Below, one piece after another: positions 7,500 to 16,411 of a DNA stretch of 35,030 nt. The translations under genes were made by a program, and so were the position numbers. Under the pieces are notes generated by a model. It did not search any database. It was not told the origin of the DNA and saw only the letters and a list, made by a program, of their open reading frames with translations. Each line of letters begins with the position of its first letter. Position 1 is the first letter of the stretch. The stretch is from contig CAYLUN010000057.1 of NCBI GenBank assembly GCA_964386865.1, forward strand, positions 1 through 35,030. Reading direction: 5' to 3'. The DNA comes from CAYLUN01 sp964386865. Lineage in GTDB: Bacteria; Verrucomicrobiota; Kiritimatiellia; RFP12; UBA1067.

Positions 7500-8157
7500 A
7501 TGACGGGGACTGTCGTGAACAAAGCAAACTCGATTACAGTATGCATGGCTTTCCTTCTGGGCTCAGACTAGACGAACCGTCTTTATGCAGACCATTCGGG
7601 CACACATGTCGTCTTGGGCTCCAAAACATGGCCGGCCATCACAAATGGAGTGGTTTTCATCAACGGAGAATACCTCCCTCTGCCCTATGTTGTTTCCCGC
7701 GTTGAGTCCAGGATATTCCTAATGGCCGGTTTATCGACGCACCGTTCTCATGGCAACCGCCCGCTACAGTTCAGAGAAGTGCTGATGTTCCCGAAACGGA
7801 TCCGGTTCTGCCTGCAACTATTACAGAGGCAACGACTGATTTCACCGACAGACTGACCGAGACATATGTTGAAAGTCTGGATAGAGGCGATTTCCATTTT
7901 TTTGGGAATTGCCGTGTTTTTGGCTGTCGGGGTGCGTATTCAAGCCGGGTGCAGGCGCTTGCCGACGCCTTGCAAAAATAGAGAACGAAACTGACTTTGT
8001 GTCAGCAATAGTAACAAACGACTCGTTCGCCGGGTTCGGGGCCGATACGGCCAAATCATTTTACAAACATCGCGCAGACCTGCCCAACCTTATGCGAGTC
8101 GGGCGCGGGTTGGCTCGGCGCAGTCTCGCCCTTGCTCCACTTTGCGGATTCGCCTGA
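7500..8157 (+). pseudogene. Decayed gene for a small secreted protein of unknown function
   Basis: A once-continuous protein can be read across three frames. It begins at ATG 7500 or, better, GTG 7515 with a signal-peptide-like MNKANSITVCMAFLLGSD. It meets an in-frame TAG at 7569-7571, then continues in the same frame through THVVLGSKTWPAITNGVV and FINGEYLPLPYVVSRVES. One base is lost near 7720, after which NGRFIDAPFSWQPPATVQ and a polar stretch run in the next frame to a TAG at 7979-7981. KIENETDFVSAIVTNDSF continues in the third frame to 8157. The low-GC, codon-like text and meaningful continuation across the breaks argue for a real gene lost by a nonsense mutation and at least two frameshifts. 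I do not recognise a named family. The FINGEYLPLPYVVSR motif resembles hypothetical proteins I associate with Kiritimatiellota, but that is memory, not a search. Confidence 0.6.
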
Positions 8158-8272
8158 GAAATGGGGGCGAAGCTGTGCTGAGCCGTCAACAAGACAATGA
8201 ACGAGAGACGCTCTTGTCCATGCGTAGCCCCATACTTCGTCGGAGGGGCCTCTGCTTTCTTCTTCTACAACT

Positions 8273-8317
8273 CGAAATCGGGATCGGGGTCGAGATCCGA
8301 TGTCGATCCCGATTTCG
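8273..8317. repeat. Perfect 14-bp inverted repeat
   Basis: CGAAATCGGGATCG (8273-8286) and its exact complement CGATCCCGATTTCG (8304-8317) are separated by a 17-bp loop. There is no T-run after it, so it is not a standard terminator. It lies in the 309-bp gap between the decayed gene and the FHA-cyclase, where I see no other credible gene. Confidence 0.55.
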
Positions 8318-8466
8318 ACTTCGACCGTCAATGATGGGCACGCGAGATCCGCAGTCATTGTGTCGGCGGGCTGATCGTGCTAATCTATTGAAAGACGTCC
8401 GAATGAGCGTGCAGCGCATGAGGAGAGCGGGCGCGGCGGCGGATTGTTCGCAGGAAGCGAGGGCTT

Positions 8467-9435
8467 ATGACGGCCAAACTTCAGTATAAGAGAGGCGAGG
8501 AAGAGCGGGAGATCGCCTGTACCGCGCTCCTGACCATCGGGCGCACGCCGCCGAACGAGATCGTGGTTCCGCATCCCAAAGTGTCGCGCAATCATGCGAT
8601 GATCCGCATGCTCAAGCCGGACGAGTACTACCTCATCGATGTCGGCAGCACCAACGGAACCTGCCTCAACGGAAAGCGCATCGTCACGCCGACGCTGCTG
8701 AAAGACCTCGACGTCATCACGCTGGAGGACTGCACGCTCACCTTCCGGGAGATCCAGGCGCAGACCCGTACGGCCGAGCGCGATGAAGAAGGGCCGATGA
8801 CCGTGACCATGACCTCCGTCGGCATCGAGATGGAAGAGGTCACGCTGCTGGTTTGCGACGTGCGGAACTACACGCCGATCAGCGAGAGCCTGCCGCCCAG
8901 CGAACTGGCCGCGCTGATGGCCCGCTGGTTCAAGGCGGCGACTAAGGCGATCGCGGAGTGCTCGGGCACGATCGACAAGTTCATCGGCGACGCCATCATG
9001 GTTCGGTGGACGGCGAGTGCCGGCAAGGGCGACGCCCGCCCCGTGCTCAACGCGCTGCGGGCGGCGAAGAAGCTCAGCGATATCTGCACGCAGGTCAACG
9101 CGTCCGTCCATAACCTGCCGCACCCGTTCAGGATCGGCGTGGGCATCAACACGGGCCGCGCCGTGCTGGGCACGATCGGCGGCGCGGGATACCGGGAGTA
9201 TACCGCCATTGGCGACTCGGTGAATACGGCGTTCCGGTTCGAGACCGAGTCCAAGCGGCTCGGCAAGGACATCGTGATCGGCCCTGATTCGTATAAGCAC
9301 ACCCCGAAATGCCTGTGGGAGGGCGCGCTCCAGTCGGTGGCCGTGAAGGGCAAGAGCGAGCCCATTTCAGTCTGGGCGATCACGTTTGCCGAACTCGACG
9401 CCATCTTGGCCGCGTCAGAACGAGGTGTGGTATGA
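8467..9435 (+). CDS. FHA-domain class III adenylate cyclase (cytoplasmic)
   Basis: This protein has 322 residues and neither signal peptide nor membrane helix. Residues 18-96 are a forkhead-associated domain with the phosphothreonine-binding signatures GR (25-26), SRNH (40-43) and STNG (61-64), so it should bind a Thr-phosphorylated partner. A short linker leads to a class III cyclase domain (about 122-305). Its catalytic residues are present: Asp131 (CDVRNYT), Lys171 and Asp175 (DKFIGDA), Thr246 (YTAIGD), and Asn253 and Arg257 (VNTAFR). The Lys/Thr pair predicts cAMP as product. This is a second cyclase, near the cyclic-nucleotide-binding channel gene and answering to phosphorylation rather than to CHASE2 input. 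Its stop overlaps the next gene's ATG by 4 nt. Confidence 0.93.
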   Translation: MTAKLQYKRGEEEREIACTALLTIGRTPPNEIVVPHPKVSRNHAMIRMLKPDEYYLIDVGSTNGTCLNGKRIVTPTLLKDLDVITLEDCTLTFREIQAQTRTAERDEEGPMTVTMTSVGIEMEEVTLLVCDVRNYTPISESLPPSELAALMARWFKAATKAIAECSGTIDKFIGDAIMVRWTASAGKGDARPVLNALRAAKKLSDICTQVNASVHNLPHPFRIGVGINTGRAVLGTIGGAGYREYTAIGDSVNTAFRFETESKRLGKDIVIGPDSYKHTPKCLWEGALQSVAVKGKSEPISVWAITFAELDAILAASERGVV

Positions 9436-11712
9436 AGCGAGCGAACAGGTGGTTCGGTGGTCTGTGCCTAGCCGCTGCGGCGTCGGCCGCGTGGGGCGCC
9501 GAGCCCGTGGTTCAGTCGGCGCGCGAGGTGCCGGTGATCCGCGATGCGGACGTTGTGGTCGTGGGCGGCAGCAGCGCGGCCGTGGCGGCCGCCATCGCCG
9601 CCAAGACCAACGGCGCGAGCGTGTTTCTGGTCGCCCCGCGCACCTATCTCGGCGACGAGCTGGCCGGCACGCGCGAGCTTTGGCCGGCGCCCGTCCCCGA
9701 GTTCGTCAGCCAGCCCCTCGCGCGGCAGCTCTTCGCGCTCAAGGTGCCGTTCGCCTACACGGCGAGCCTGACGCCGAACGCCGCGCATCCCGACCCGGCC
9801 AACACGCGGCTCACCGACGGCGTGAAGTACGACGCCTCCGGCAATAGCGTCCAGTACGACGCGAACGTGCAGATCACGGCGGCGTTCGCGGGCGCCGGCA
9901 CCGTGATGCAGGCGGACGTGTACTACTACTACCGCTCGACGAGCAGCCCGTTCGACACCGTGGTCTCCGCGGTCTACACCAGCCTCGACGGCGCCACGTG
10001 GTCGGCTGCGGCCACCAGCGTCGCGGTGGAGGCGCTGGCGGCCAGCAGCGGCATCACCACCCTCGTGTCGCGCGTAACGCTGACGGGCGGGGTTCGCGCC
10101 AAGTACCTGCGCGTGCACTGCGACCGCGGCCCCGGCGCGGTTCGCCAACTGCTCGACGAGCTGGTGGTGCACACCAGCCTGAGCGACCCCCTTCCGGGCA
10201 GCAGCTACAACACCACGCCGCTGTCGCTCAAGCGCGGGCTGGAGCAGGCCCTGCAGGACGCGGGTATCCCGTTCTTGGGAGGCAGCCCCGTTTGTGACGT
10301 GCTCAAGGACAGCCAGGGACGTCCTGCGGGCGTGGTGCTCGCCAACCGCAAGGGCCGACAGGCGGTGACGGCCCGCGCCGTGATCGACGCGACCGAGGGC
10401 GCCTGGCCTGCGAGGCGCGCAGGCGCGTCGAAGACGGCCTTCGCGCCCGGCCCTTACAGCTTTTCGCGGATCGTCATCGCCGACGCCACCAACGCGCCCG
10501 CCGCTCCAGGCCTGAGCGTGTATGAGCTTCCGGGCACCTCCTACCAAACCACGGTCTCCGGCGTGACTGCGCCCGCGGGCATGCCCGGAGCTATCTCGGG
10601 CCGCGTCTTCCGGTGCACATTCTCGACCAACCTCGTGAGCGGCTCCATGCTGGAACTGCTCGAGGTCGAGCAGGCCGCGCGCGACCTGACGTGGGTCCGC
10701 ACCTGCATCGATCAGGCGGACCGCCTGACGTGGCTGCCGCCCGACCACATCGTGGGCGTGGCGTCCGAGACGTCGTCCGCCTGGACAGACGCGGGGGCGC
10801 TGGACCTCGACGCGTTCCGGCCCGCCGGCGTGCCCTACCTGTACGTGCTCGGCGTAAGGGCCGACGTGCCGCGCACGCTGGCCGCGGACATGCAGAACCC
10901 GGCGCGGCTGATGGCGCTCGGCGACCGCATCGGCGCGGCGGCGGCCGCCGCCGCGCTGGCGCGCGGCACGCTCGCGGGCGTGGCGCTGCCGGAGGAGCCT
11001 GGGCTGACGCCGGGCGCGGAGGAGGTTCGCGAGCTGCTGGGCGGCTTGCCGCCCGTGAACACCAACGCGGCGGGTGTCGTGGCCGAGGGGTTGCGCGCGC
11101 TCCCGGTGCTGGCCGAGTGCGAGGTGCTGGTGGTGGGCGCGGGCACCGCGGGCGCTCCCGCCGCGATCGCGGCCGGGCGGGCGGGCGCCGACACGGTTGT
11201 GATCGAGTTCCTCAACGGCATGGGCGGCGTGCAGACCGACGGGCGCATCGGCAAGTATTACCACGGCAACGCGTGCGGGTTTACGACGGCGGACGTCGAC
11301 CCCGGCGTGAACGCCACCGGTTCGGTGCTCGCGATGTCCAAGGCGGAGTGGTATCGCCAGGCCTGCCGGGCGGCGGGCGTGCGGGTCTTGTTCGGAACGC
11401 TGGCCGTAGGCGTGCTCTTGGACGGCGACGTCCTGGCGGGTGTCGTCGTGGCGCTGCCGGACGGGGCGCGCGGCGTGATCCGGGCGCGGACCGTGGTGGA
11501 CTCGACAGGCAATGCGGACATCGCGGCGGCGGCGGGCGAGGAGACGGAGTCCATCAGCGCTTCGGAGCCTGCGGTGCAGGGCGCAGGGCTGGCCCGCCAC
11601 GTCATGGGCTCCAGCTACAACAACTCGGACGTGGGCTTTGTGAACGACACCGACGTCGCGGACATCTTCTTCTTTGCGCGGCGTGCGCACGCCAGCATGC
11701 CCGAGCCCACGT
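9432..11712 (+). CDS. Giant secreted FAD-dependent oxidoreductase / beta-repeat protein, N-terminal part up to the assembly gap
   Basis: The ATG at 9432 overlaps the cyclase stop (ATGA) and follows GAGGTGTGG. Residues 1-22 are a signal peptide (cleavage near AAWGAEP). The first Rossmann strand at 40-60 reads ADVVVVGGSSAAVAAAIAA, with Ala50 at the usual last Gly. Residues about 125-250 look like an inserted beta-sandwich of the F5/8-type-C (discoidin) kind (SLDGATWSAAATS, AKYLRVHCDRGPG). The oxidoreductase fold then resumes. A second, canonical dinucleotide motif, VLVVGAGTAGAPAAIAAG, has G569-A-G-T-A-G574 and is followed by GGVQTDGRIGKYYHGN. Both halves resemble the FAD_oxidored family; substrate unknown. 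The frame reaches the N-run intact and resumes after it once the 55-bp duplicated overlap is removed, so this is residues 1-760 of a 2232-residue protein. Confidence 0.85.
11658..11712 (+). repeat. 55-bp sequence duplicated across the gap, left copy
   Basis: This stretch, beginning GCGGACATCTTC and ending GAGCCCACGT, is identical to 11813-11867 on the other side of the N-run. The two are contig ends that overlap, not a biological repeat. Confidence 0.95.
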
Positions 11713-11812
11713 NNNNNNNNNNNNNNNNNNNNNNNNNNNNNNNNNNNNNNNNNNNNNNNNNNNNNNNNNNNNNNNNNNNNNNNNNNNNNNNNNNNNNNNN
11801 NNNNNNNNNNNN
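11713..11812. other. Scaffold gap of exactly 100 N, almost certainly artefactual
   Basis: There are exactly 100 N, the conventional placeholder for a gap of unknown size. The flanks carry the same 55 bp. Deleting the N-run plus one copy (155 bp) joins frame 9432+ to the frame ending at 16285 without a break and within a conserved-looking protein segment, so no sequence is likely to be missing. Confidence 0.93.
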
Positions 11813-14800
11813 GCGGACATCTTCTTCTTTGCGCGGCGTGCGCACGCCAGCATGCCCGAGCCCACGTGGGACGCGGGCCAGAATCCGGCCAGCCGCGAGC
11901 GCCGGCGGCTGGTGGGCGTGGCCACGGTCACGCCGCTCGACATCCTGAATGCTCGCACCTATCCCGACACCGTCGTGCGGCCGAGCAGCAACTTTGACTC
12001 GCACGGCTTCACCGTCCACGACCTCTTCTTTATCGTGGATCCGGGCACGAACGAGCGCCTGGCGAACCTCCCGTTTCGCGCGCTGCTTCCGAAGCGGGTC
12101 GACGGCCTGCTGGTGACCGGCCTGGGCATCAGCGCGCACCGCGACGCCATGCCCCTCTTGCGAATGCAGCCGGACGTTCAGAACCAAGGTTATGCAGCGG
12201 GCTACGCCTCTGCGTTGGCCGTGGCCGGCAGCGTGCCTGTGCGCAACGTGGACATGGCCGCCCTGCAGGCGCACCTTGTGGCCAAAGGCATCATCGGCAG
12301 TGCGGACGCAGGGACGCCGGACTCCTTCCCGCTGCCGTCCGCGACGATCCAAGCCGCCGTCGACGGCCTCACCAACAACTACGTGACGCTGCACACCGTG
12401 CTGGCCGACGTCGAGGCCGCGCTGCCCCTGCTGCGAGCGGCGTACGCGGCGCAGACCGAACTCGCGCCGCGCCTCATCTATGCGCACGTGCTCGGCATGC
12501 TCCACGACCCGACGGGCGCGGCGGCGTTGGTTGCGGCGGTTGAAGGGGGCGCGTGGGACACGGGCTGGAACTTCAAGGGCATGGGCCAGTACGGCCGGTC
12601 CGTGAGCCTGATGGACAGCACCATCATCGCCTTGGGCCGCACGCTGGAGCCGTCCGGCGTCGCGCCGGTCTTGGCCAAGGCGGCCCTGCTTAACGGCACG
12701 TCCGCCTTCTCGCATATCCGCGCCGTCTCCTTCGCGCTGGAGGACTTGGACGGCGGTTCGGCCATCACCGCGCTCTCCACCCTGTTGGCCTCGGTGCGCG
12801 GCTACGCGCTGACGAATGCGCTCGTCGCGCCGGTCATCGCGGGCTACTCCGACACGGTCGGCGACACGGAGCGCAATAACTGCCTGAAGGAACTGGCCGT
12901 CGCGCGCGCCCTGTACCGGTTAGGCGACGACGCCATGGGCAACGGCGCGTCGGTGCTTTCGCTGTATGCCCGCGACCCGCGCGAGGTGTATGCGGCCCAC
13001 GCGCGACAGGTGCTGGCGGAGGGGCCGCTGAGCACGACGGCGGACGGCGTCTGGACGGGCACTGCGCTGACGGCCGACTGGGACAATTCCTCGAACTGGC
13101 TGGGCGGCGTGCGCGCGGCCGGCGTCGGCGCGGCGGCCGTTCTCACGAACAGCGTCGCCGCCGCACAGACGATCTCGCTCGGCGGCGGCATGCAGAACCT
13201 CGGCACGCTGGCGTTCGGCGGGGCGGACCGCACCGTGGGCGACGGCGTGTTGGATCTGGGAGGTGAGGCGCCCGGCGTGAGCGTGGCGGCGGGTAGCCGC
13301 GCGACGTTCGCCGCGGATGTGCTCTGCGGGTCGGCGCTGGACAAGAGCGGCGAAGGCATGCTGATCATCGCGGGCGCGGCGGCGCTCGGCGGGTTGTCGG
13401 TTTCGGCTGGCGACGTCGGGTTCCTCGACCCCGGCGTGCAGTTCTTCCAAGCCTACGCGGCCGATCCGGCGCAGGCTAACACGACTGTGAGCACGGGGCC
13501 GGCCGTCTCGCTGCGCACGGACTTCCGCGCGAATCAGGCGGTCATCATCACCCACCTCGGCGCCTACGACAGCGCGGGCGACGGCTTTGAGAACTTCAAA
13601 AAGGTGTCGCTCTACCCGCGCGTCGGAGGGGCGCCCCTTGTATCGCTCGCGTTCTCGACGGCCGAGGCCTACCCGCTTGAGAGCGGTTACCGGTTCCGCC
13701 GCCTGCCCGAGCCGCTGAGCCTGCCAGTGGGTGAGTACGCGGTGGTCACGTTCGGCTACTTCGGCAACGACCGCTACATCCTGGCGAACACGGGCGGGGC
13801 CGGCTCGCGGGCCGGGGCGCTAGAGTCCGGCGGCGGGGCCGTGACCTTCCTGACCAACGCCTACAGCACAGCGGCGGGCGCGCTGGTTTTCCCGACCGTG
13901 GCGCTGGCGCCTGCCAGCGACTATGCGGTGTCGGCCGCCAGCTTCCGCTTCGCGACAGGCGCGACGGCTAAGAGCGTGACCGGCCCCGTGACCTTGCCGG
14001 CCGCATCCACCTTGGATGTGGCCGCCGTGGACGTGCGCCTCTCCGGCGGCCTCGCGGCGGGCGCGGGCGGCCTTGGCGCCGTGACCAACGCCTCGGCCGC
14101 ACACCCGGTGACGCTGCGGCTGGGCGTGGCGGCGGGCGCCACCAACACGCTCTCTGGCGGCGCCATCGGTGACCGCGAGGACGGGCCCCTGACGCTCGTA
14201 AAGGAGGGCGCCGGGCTGCTCGCGCTGGACGGGCCGCTCGCGTTTGACGGCGGCGTGCGCGTGGCGGCGGGGCAGGTCGAGGTCGATTCGCCGGCCGCGC
14301 TCGGCGGCGGCGAGCTGAGCTTCGGCACGGGCGGGCAGCTGCTCATGCAGGCGGGCGGCACGCTGGATCGGATGCTCTACGTCGAGAATCAGGCGGTGGC
14401 CAACGACCGCTCCACGCGCCTCGCGGTGCCGCCGGGCGGCACGCTGACCCTGACCCGCGGCATCGACATCCCGCGCATGTACGAGTACGGCGGGTTCGCG
14501 ATCCAGCCCTACGACGCCGGTGCGGGCGCGACGCGGGCCGTGGTCGACGGCGCGCAGTTCGGCTACCTCGACCTCTACCTGCTCGGCGACGGGCCCGCCG
14601 GCACCGGAGCGGCGTCGCACGAGTGGACGAATGTGCGGGGGGGCTTGCGTAAGCTGGCATCGGGCAACGACACGCGCGTCGCGAGCCGGATCACCTTCGG
14701 CGCGGGCTGCGACTTCAGCGCGAACTGGTTCGATGTGGCGGGCACGAACGCCGTGGTCTCGATCACCAACAGCGCGGTGGTCCGGTCGTTCGGCGAGGTG

Positions 14801-16285
14801 CGGTTCGTGGAAGGCAACGCCAGCCAGCTCTCGCTCGACGGCGGCACGCTGCGCGCCATGGTGATCGGCGTGGCGAACGCGAACAGCCAGCACCTGAGCC
14901 TCATGCCGGTGCTGTTCAACGGCACGGTCATTGAGGCGCTCCAGAGCAGCGACCTGTTCATGAACCTCTCTGAGGCGTCGGCCGCGCCGCTGGTCCGCAA
15001 CGGCGGCGCGATCTTCGACACGGCGGGCTACACGGTGGCGATCCGCGGCAAGGGCTTCGCGCAGGAGCCGGGCTCGGCCGGCGCCTTGGTCAAGCGCGGC
15101 GCGGGCACGCTGAAGATCGCGGCGCCAATGACCTACACCGGAACGACGCTGGTCTCGAACGGCACGCTGCGGCTTGACTTCGCCCTATGGAAAGGCACCA
15201 ACGCCGCAGAGAACCTGCTGCCTCCGGCGGCCGAGATCCGGCTCGCGGCTGGTGCGTCGCTGGAGGTTGTCGGCGCGACCAACGCGGCCGGCGCGGCCGT
15301 ACACCGGCAGGCCGTGGCTCGCATCGCCGGCGACGGGACCTCCTCGGTGCCTGTTCGCGTGGAGCAGGCCGAGCTGGCGGCGAACGCGCTCGACGGCACG
15401 TTCGTCAAGACCGGCGCGGGCACGCTCGCGCTGGCGTGCGACGTGGCGGGGAACGCCACGCTCCCCGTGTCCCTGACCTTGCAGGAGGGCGTTTTCGCGG
15501 TGCGCGGCGCGAGGGCCCGCGTGACGGTCGTCGTGCCTTACGCCGGTTTCGAGTCGGCGCCGCTGCTGCCCGTTGCGCCTACGCCGCCAACGACGGCCAT
15601 GGACGCCCGCGGCGTGCTGGCCACGAACTGTCCGGGATGGACGTTTACGGCCACGTCCGGCAGCCATCAGGCGGGCTACCAGCGCAACCTCAGCTATTTC
15701 TCGTCGGCGGTTGCGAACACCGCTCCGGAGGGCGTGCAGACGGCGTTCGTTCGGCAGAACGGCTCGATGCAGGCCGCGCTCGTTTTCCCCACCAACGGCA
15801 CCTACACGCTGCTGTTCCGCCACTGTTCGCGCTATTATCAGAGCTGGTTCTCGAACGAGGTGGTTCGGACGGTGATCGACGGCCAGGTCAAAGATTCGCT
15901 GATCGTCAACAACCTCGTTTTCCTGGAGCGTGCGGTCAATCTCGGGTATTTGGCGGCCGGGACGCACACCTTGCGCTTCGAGGGGTCGAACGAGCTGCCG
16001 ACATACATGAGCGACCCCTGCGCGCTGATCGACGACGTGCGTGTGGCGGGCGTGTCGGCGGCGGGTGGCGCGGGCGCGGCGTCGAATGACGCGGCCGCCT
16101 TGCGCGTCCAGGCGGGCGCCCGCGTTGAGCTGGACTACTCAGGCTCGCTTTCGGTCGGCGACCTGGAGATCAACGGGGTCGCGTATCGCGGCGGGTATTA
16201 CGGCGCGTCGACGCACCCGGCGGTCTTCACGGGCGTGGGGCTGATCCACGCGAAGTCGGGCGGCACGCAGTTGATCCTAAGGTAG
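11813..16285 (+). CDS. Giant secreted FAD-dependent oxidoreductase / beta-repeat protein, C-terminal part after the gap
   Basis: This continues the gene that starts at 9432; residues 743-2232 of the merged protein. The oxidoreductase part ends around 12330 (LLVTGLGISAHRDAMPLLRM, PDVQNQGYAAGYASALA). A helical, HEAT-like region follows (about 12360-13020: LRAAYAAQTELAPRLIYAHV through RQVLAEG). From 13030 the protein becomes a beta-rich passenger-like chain with at least four autotransporter-associated beta-strand repeats of the K-x-G-x-G-x-L type, at about 13340 (KSGEGMLIIAG), 14198 (KEGAGLLALDG), 15086 (KRGAGTLKIAA) and 15405 (KTGAGTLALAC). About 15538-16060 is a jelly-roll, carbohydrate-binding-like domain (YAGFESAPLLP, then QTAFVRQNGSMQAALVFP). 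It ends in a short strand-rich tail (GVGLIHAKSGGTQLILR) with no outer-membrane barrel. It is probably a cell-surface or secreted enzyme; substrate unknown. Confidence 0.85.
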   Translation, partial: ADIFFFARRAHASMPEPTWDAGQNPASRERRRLVGVATVTPLDILNARTYPDTVVRPSSNFDSHGFTVHDLFFIVDPGTNERLANLPFRALLPKRVDGLLVTGLGISAHRDAMPLLRMQPDVQNQGYAAGYASALAVAGSVPVRNVDMAALQAHLVAKGIIGSADAGTPDSFPLPSATIQAAVDGLTNNYVTLHTVLADVEAALPLLRAAYAAQTELAPRLIYAHVLGMLHDPTGAAALVAAVEGGAWDTGWNFKGMGQYGRSVSLMDSTIIALGRTLEPSGVAPVLAKAALLNGTSAFSHIRAVSFALEDLDGGSAITALSTLLASVRGYALTNALVAPVIAGYSDTVGDTERNNCLKELAVARALYRLGDDAMGNGASVLSLYARDPREVYAAHARQVLAEGPLSTTADGVWTGTALTADWDNSSNWLGGVRAAGVGAAAVLTNSVAAAQTISLGGGMQNLGTLAFGGADRTVGDGVLDLGGEAPGVSVAAGSRATFAADVLCGSALDKSGEGMLIIAGAAALGGLSVSAGDVGFLDPGVQFFQAYAADPAQANTTVSTGPAVSLRTDFRANQAVIITHLGAYDSAGDGFENFKKVSLYPRVGGAPLVSLAFSTAEAYPLESGYRFRRLPEPLSLPVGEYAVVTFGYFGNDRYILANTGGAGSRAGALESGGGAVTFLTNAYSTAAGALVFPTVALAPASDYAVSAASFRFATGATAKSVTGPVTLPAASTLDVAAVDVRLSGGLAAGAGGLGAVTNASAAHPVTLRLGVAAGATNTLSGGAIGDREDGPLTLVKEGAGLLALDGPLAFDGGVRVAAGQVEVDSPAALGGGELSFGTGGQLLMQAGGTLDRMLYVENQAVANDRSTRLAVPPGGTLTLTRGIDIPRMYEYGGFAIQPYDAGAGATRAVVDGAQFGYLDLYLLGDGPAGTGAASHEWTNVRGGLRKLASGNDTRVASRITFGAGCDFSANWFDVAGTNAVVSITNSAVVRSFGEVRFVEGNASQLSLDGGTLRAMVIGVANANSQHLSLMPVLFNGTVIEALQSSDLFMNLSEASAAPLVRNGGAIFDTAGYTVAIRGKGFAQEPGSAGALVKRGAGTLKIAAPMTYTGTTLVSNGTLRLDFALWKGTNAAENLLPPAAEIRLAAGASLEVVGATNAAGAAVHRQAVARIAGDGTSSVPVRVEQAELAANALDGTFVKTGAGTLALACDVAGNATLPVSLTLQEGVFAVRGARARVTVVVPYAGFESAPLLPVAPTPPTTAMDARGVLATNCPGWTFTATSGSHQAGYQRNLSYFSSAVANTAPEGVQTAFVRQNGSMQAALVFPTNGTYTLLFRHCSRYYQSWFSNEVVRTVIDGQVKDSLIVNNLVFLERAVNLGYLAAGTHTLRFEGSNELPTYMSDPCALIDDVRVAGVSAAGGAGAASNDAAALRVQAGARVELDYSGSLSVGDLEINGVAYRGGYYGASTHPAVFTGVGLIHAKSGGTQLILR

Positions 16286-16411
16286 GGACGGCGGCGGGGA
16301 CGCGGGAGCGACAGGTGGCGAGAGTTCCGCCAACCAGTAAGCAGCGTCCACTTTCCTGCCCACGAACAATCGCCTGTAACGTTAACACAATGATCCGAAA
16401 GGTCGTCTCCG

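Noticed and set aside
7426..7500. Minus-strand peptide resembling a helix-turn-helix (SGIFAVSRNTITAYCGRF), possibly a transposase remnant
   Set aside because: Only about 25 residues, no start, no flanking homologous text and no terminal repeats; chance cannot be excluded.
9468..11690. Minus-strand open frame of about 740 codons opposite the FAD oxidoreductase
   Set aside because: Low-complexity Arg/His-rich text with no recognisable motif; the plus-strand frame has signal peptide, Rossmann motifs and a coupled start.
11658..11867. 55-bp direct repeats around the N-run considered as target-site duplications of a mobile element
   Set aside because: The interval is exactly 100 N, the repeat length matches a common assembly k-mer, and collapsing it restores the reading frame.
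16282..16305. GTAGGGACGGC after the giant gene's stop, looking like another REP end
   Set aside because: Only the first 9-11 bases match, GTAG is partly the stop codon, and no hairpin partner is found.
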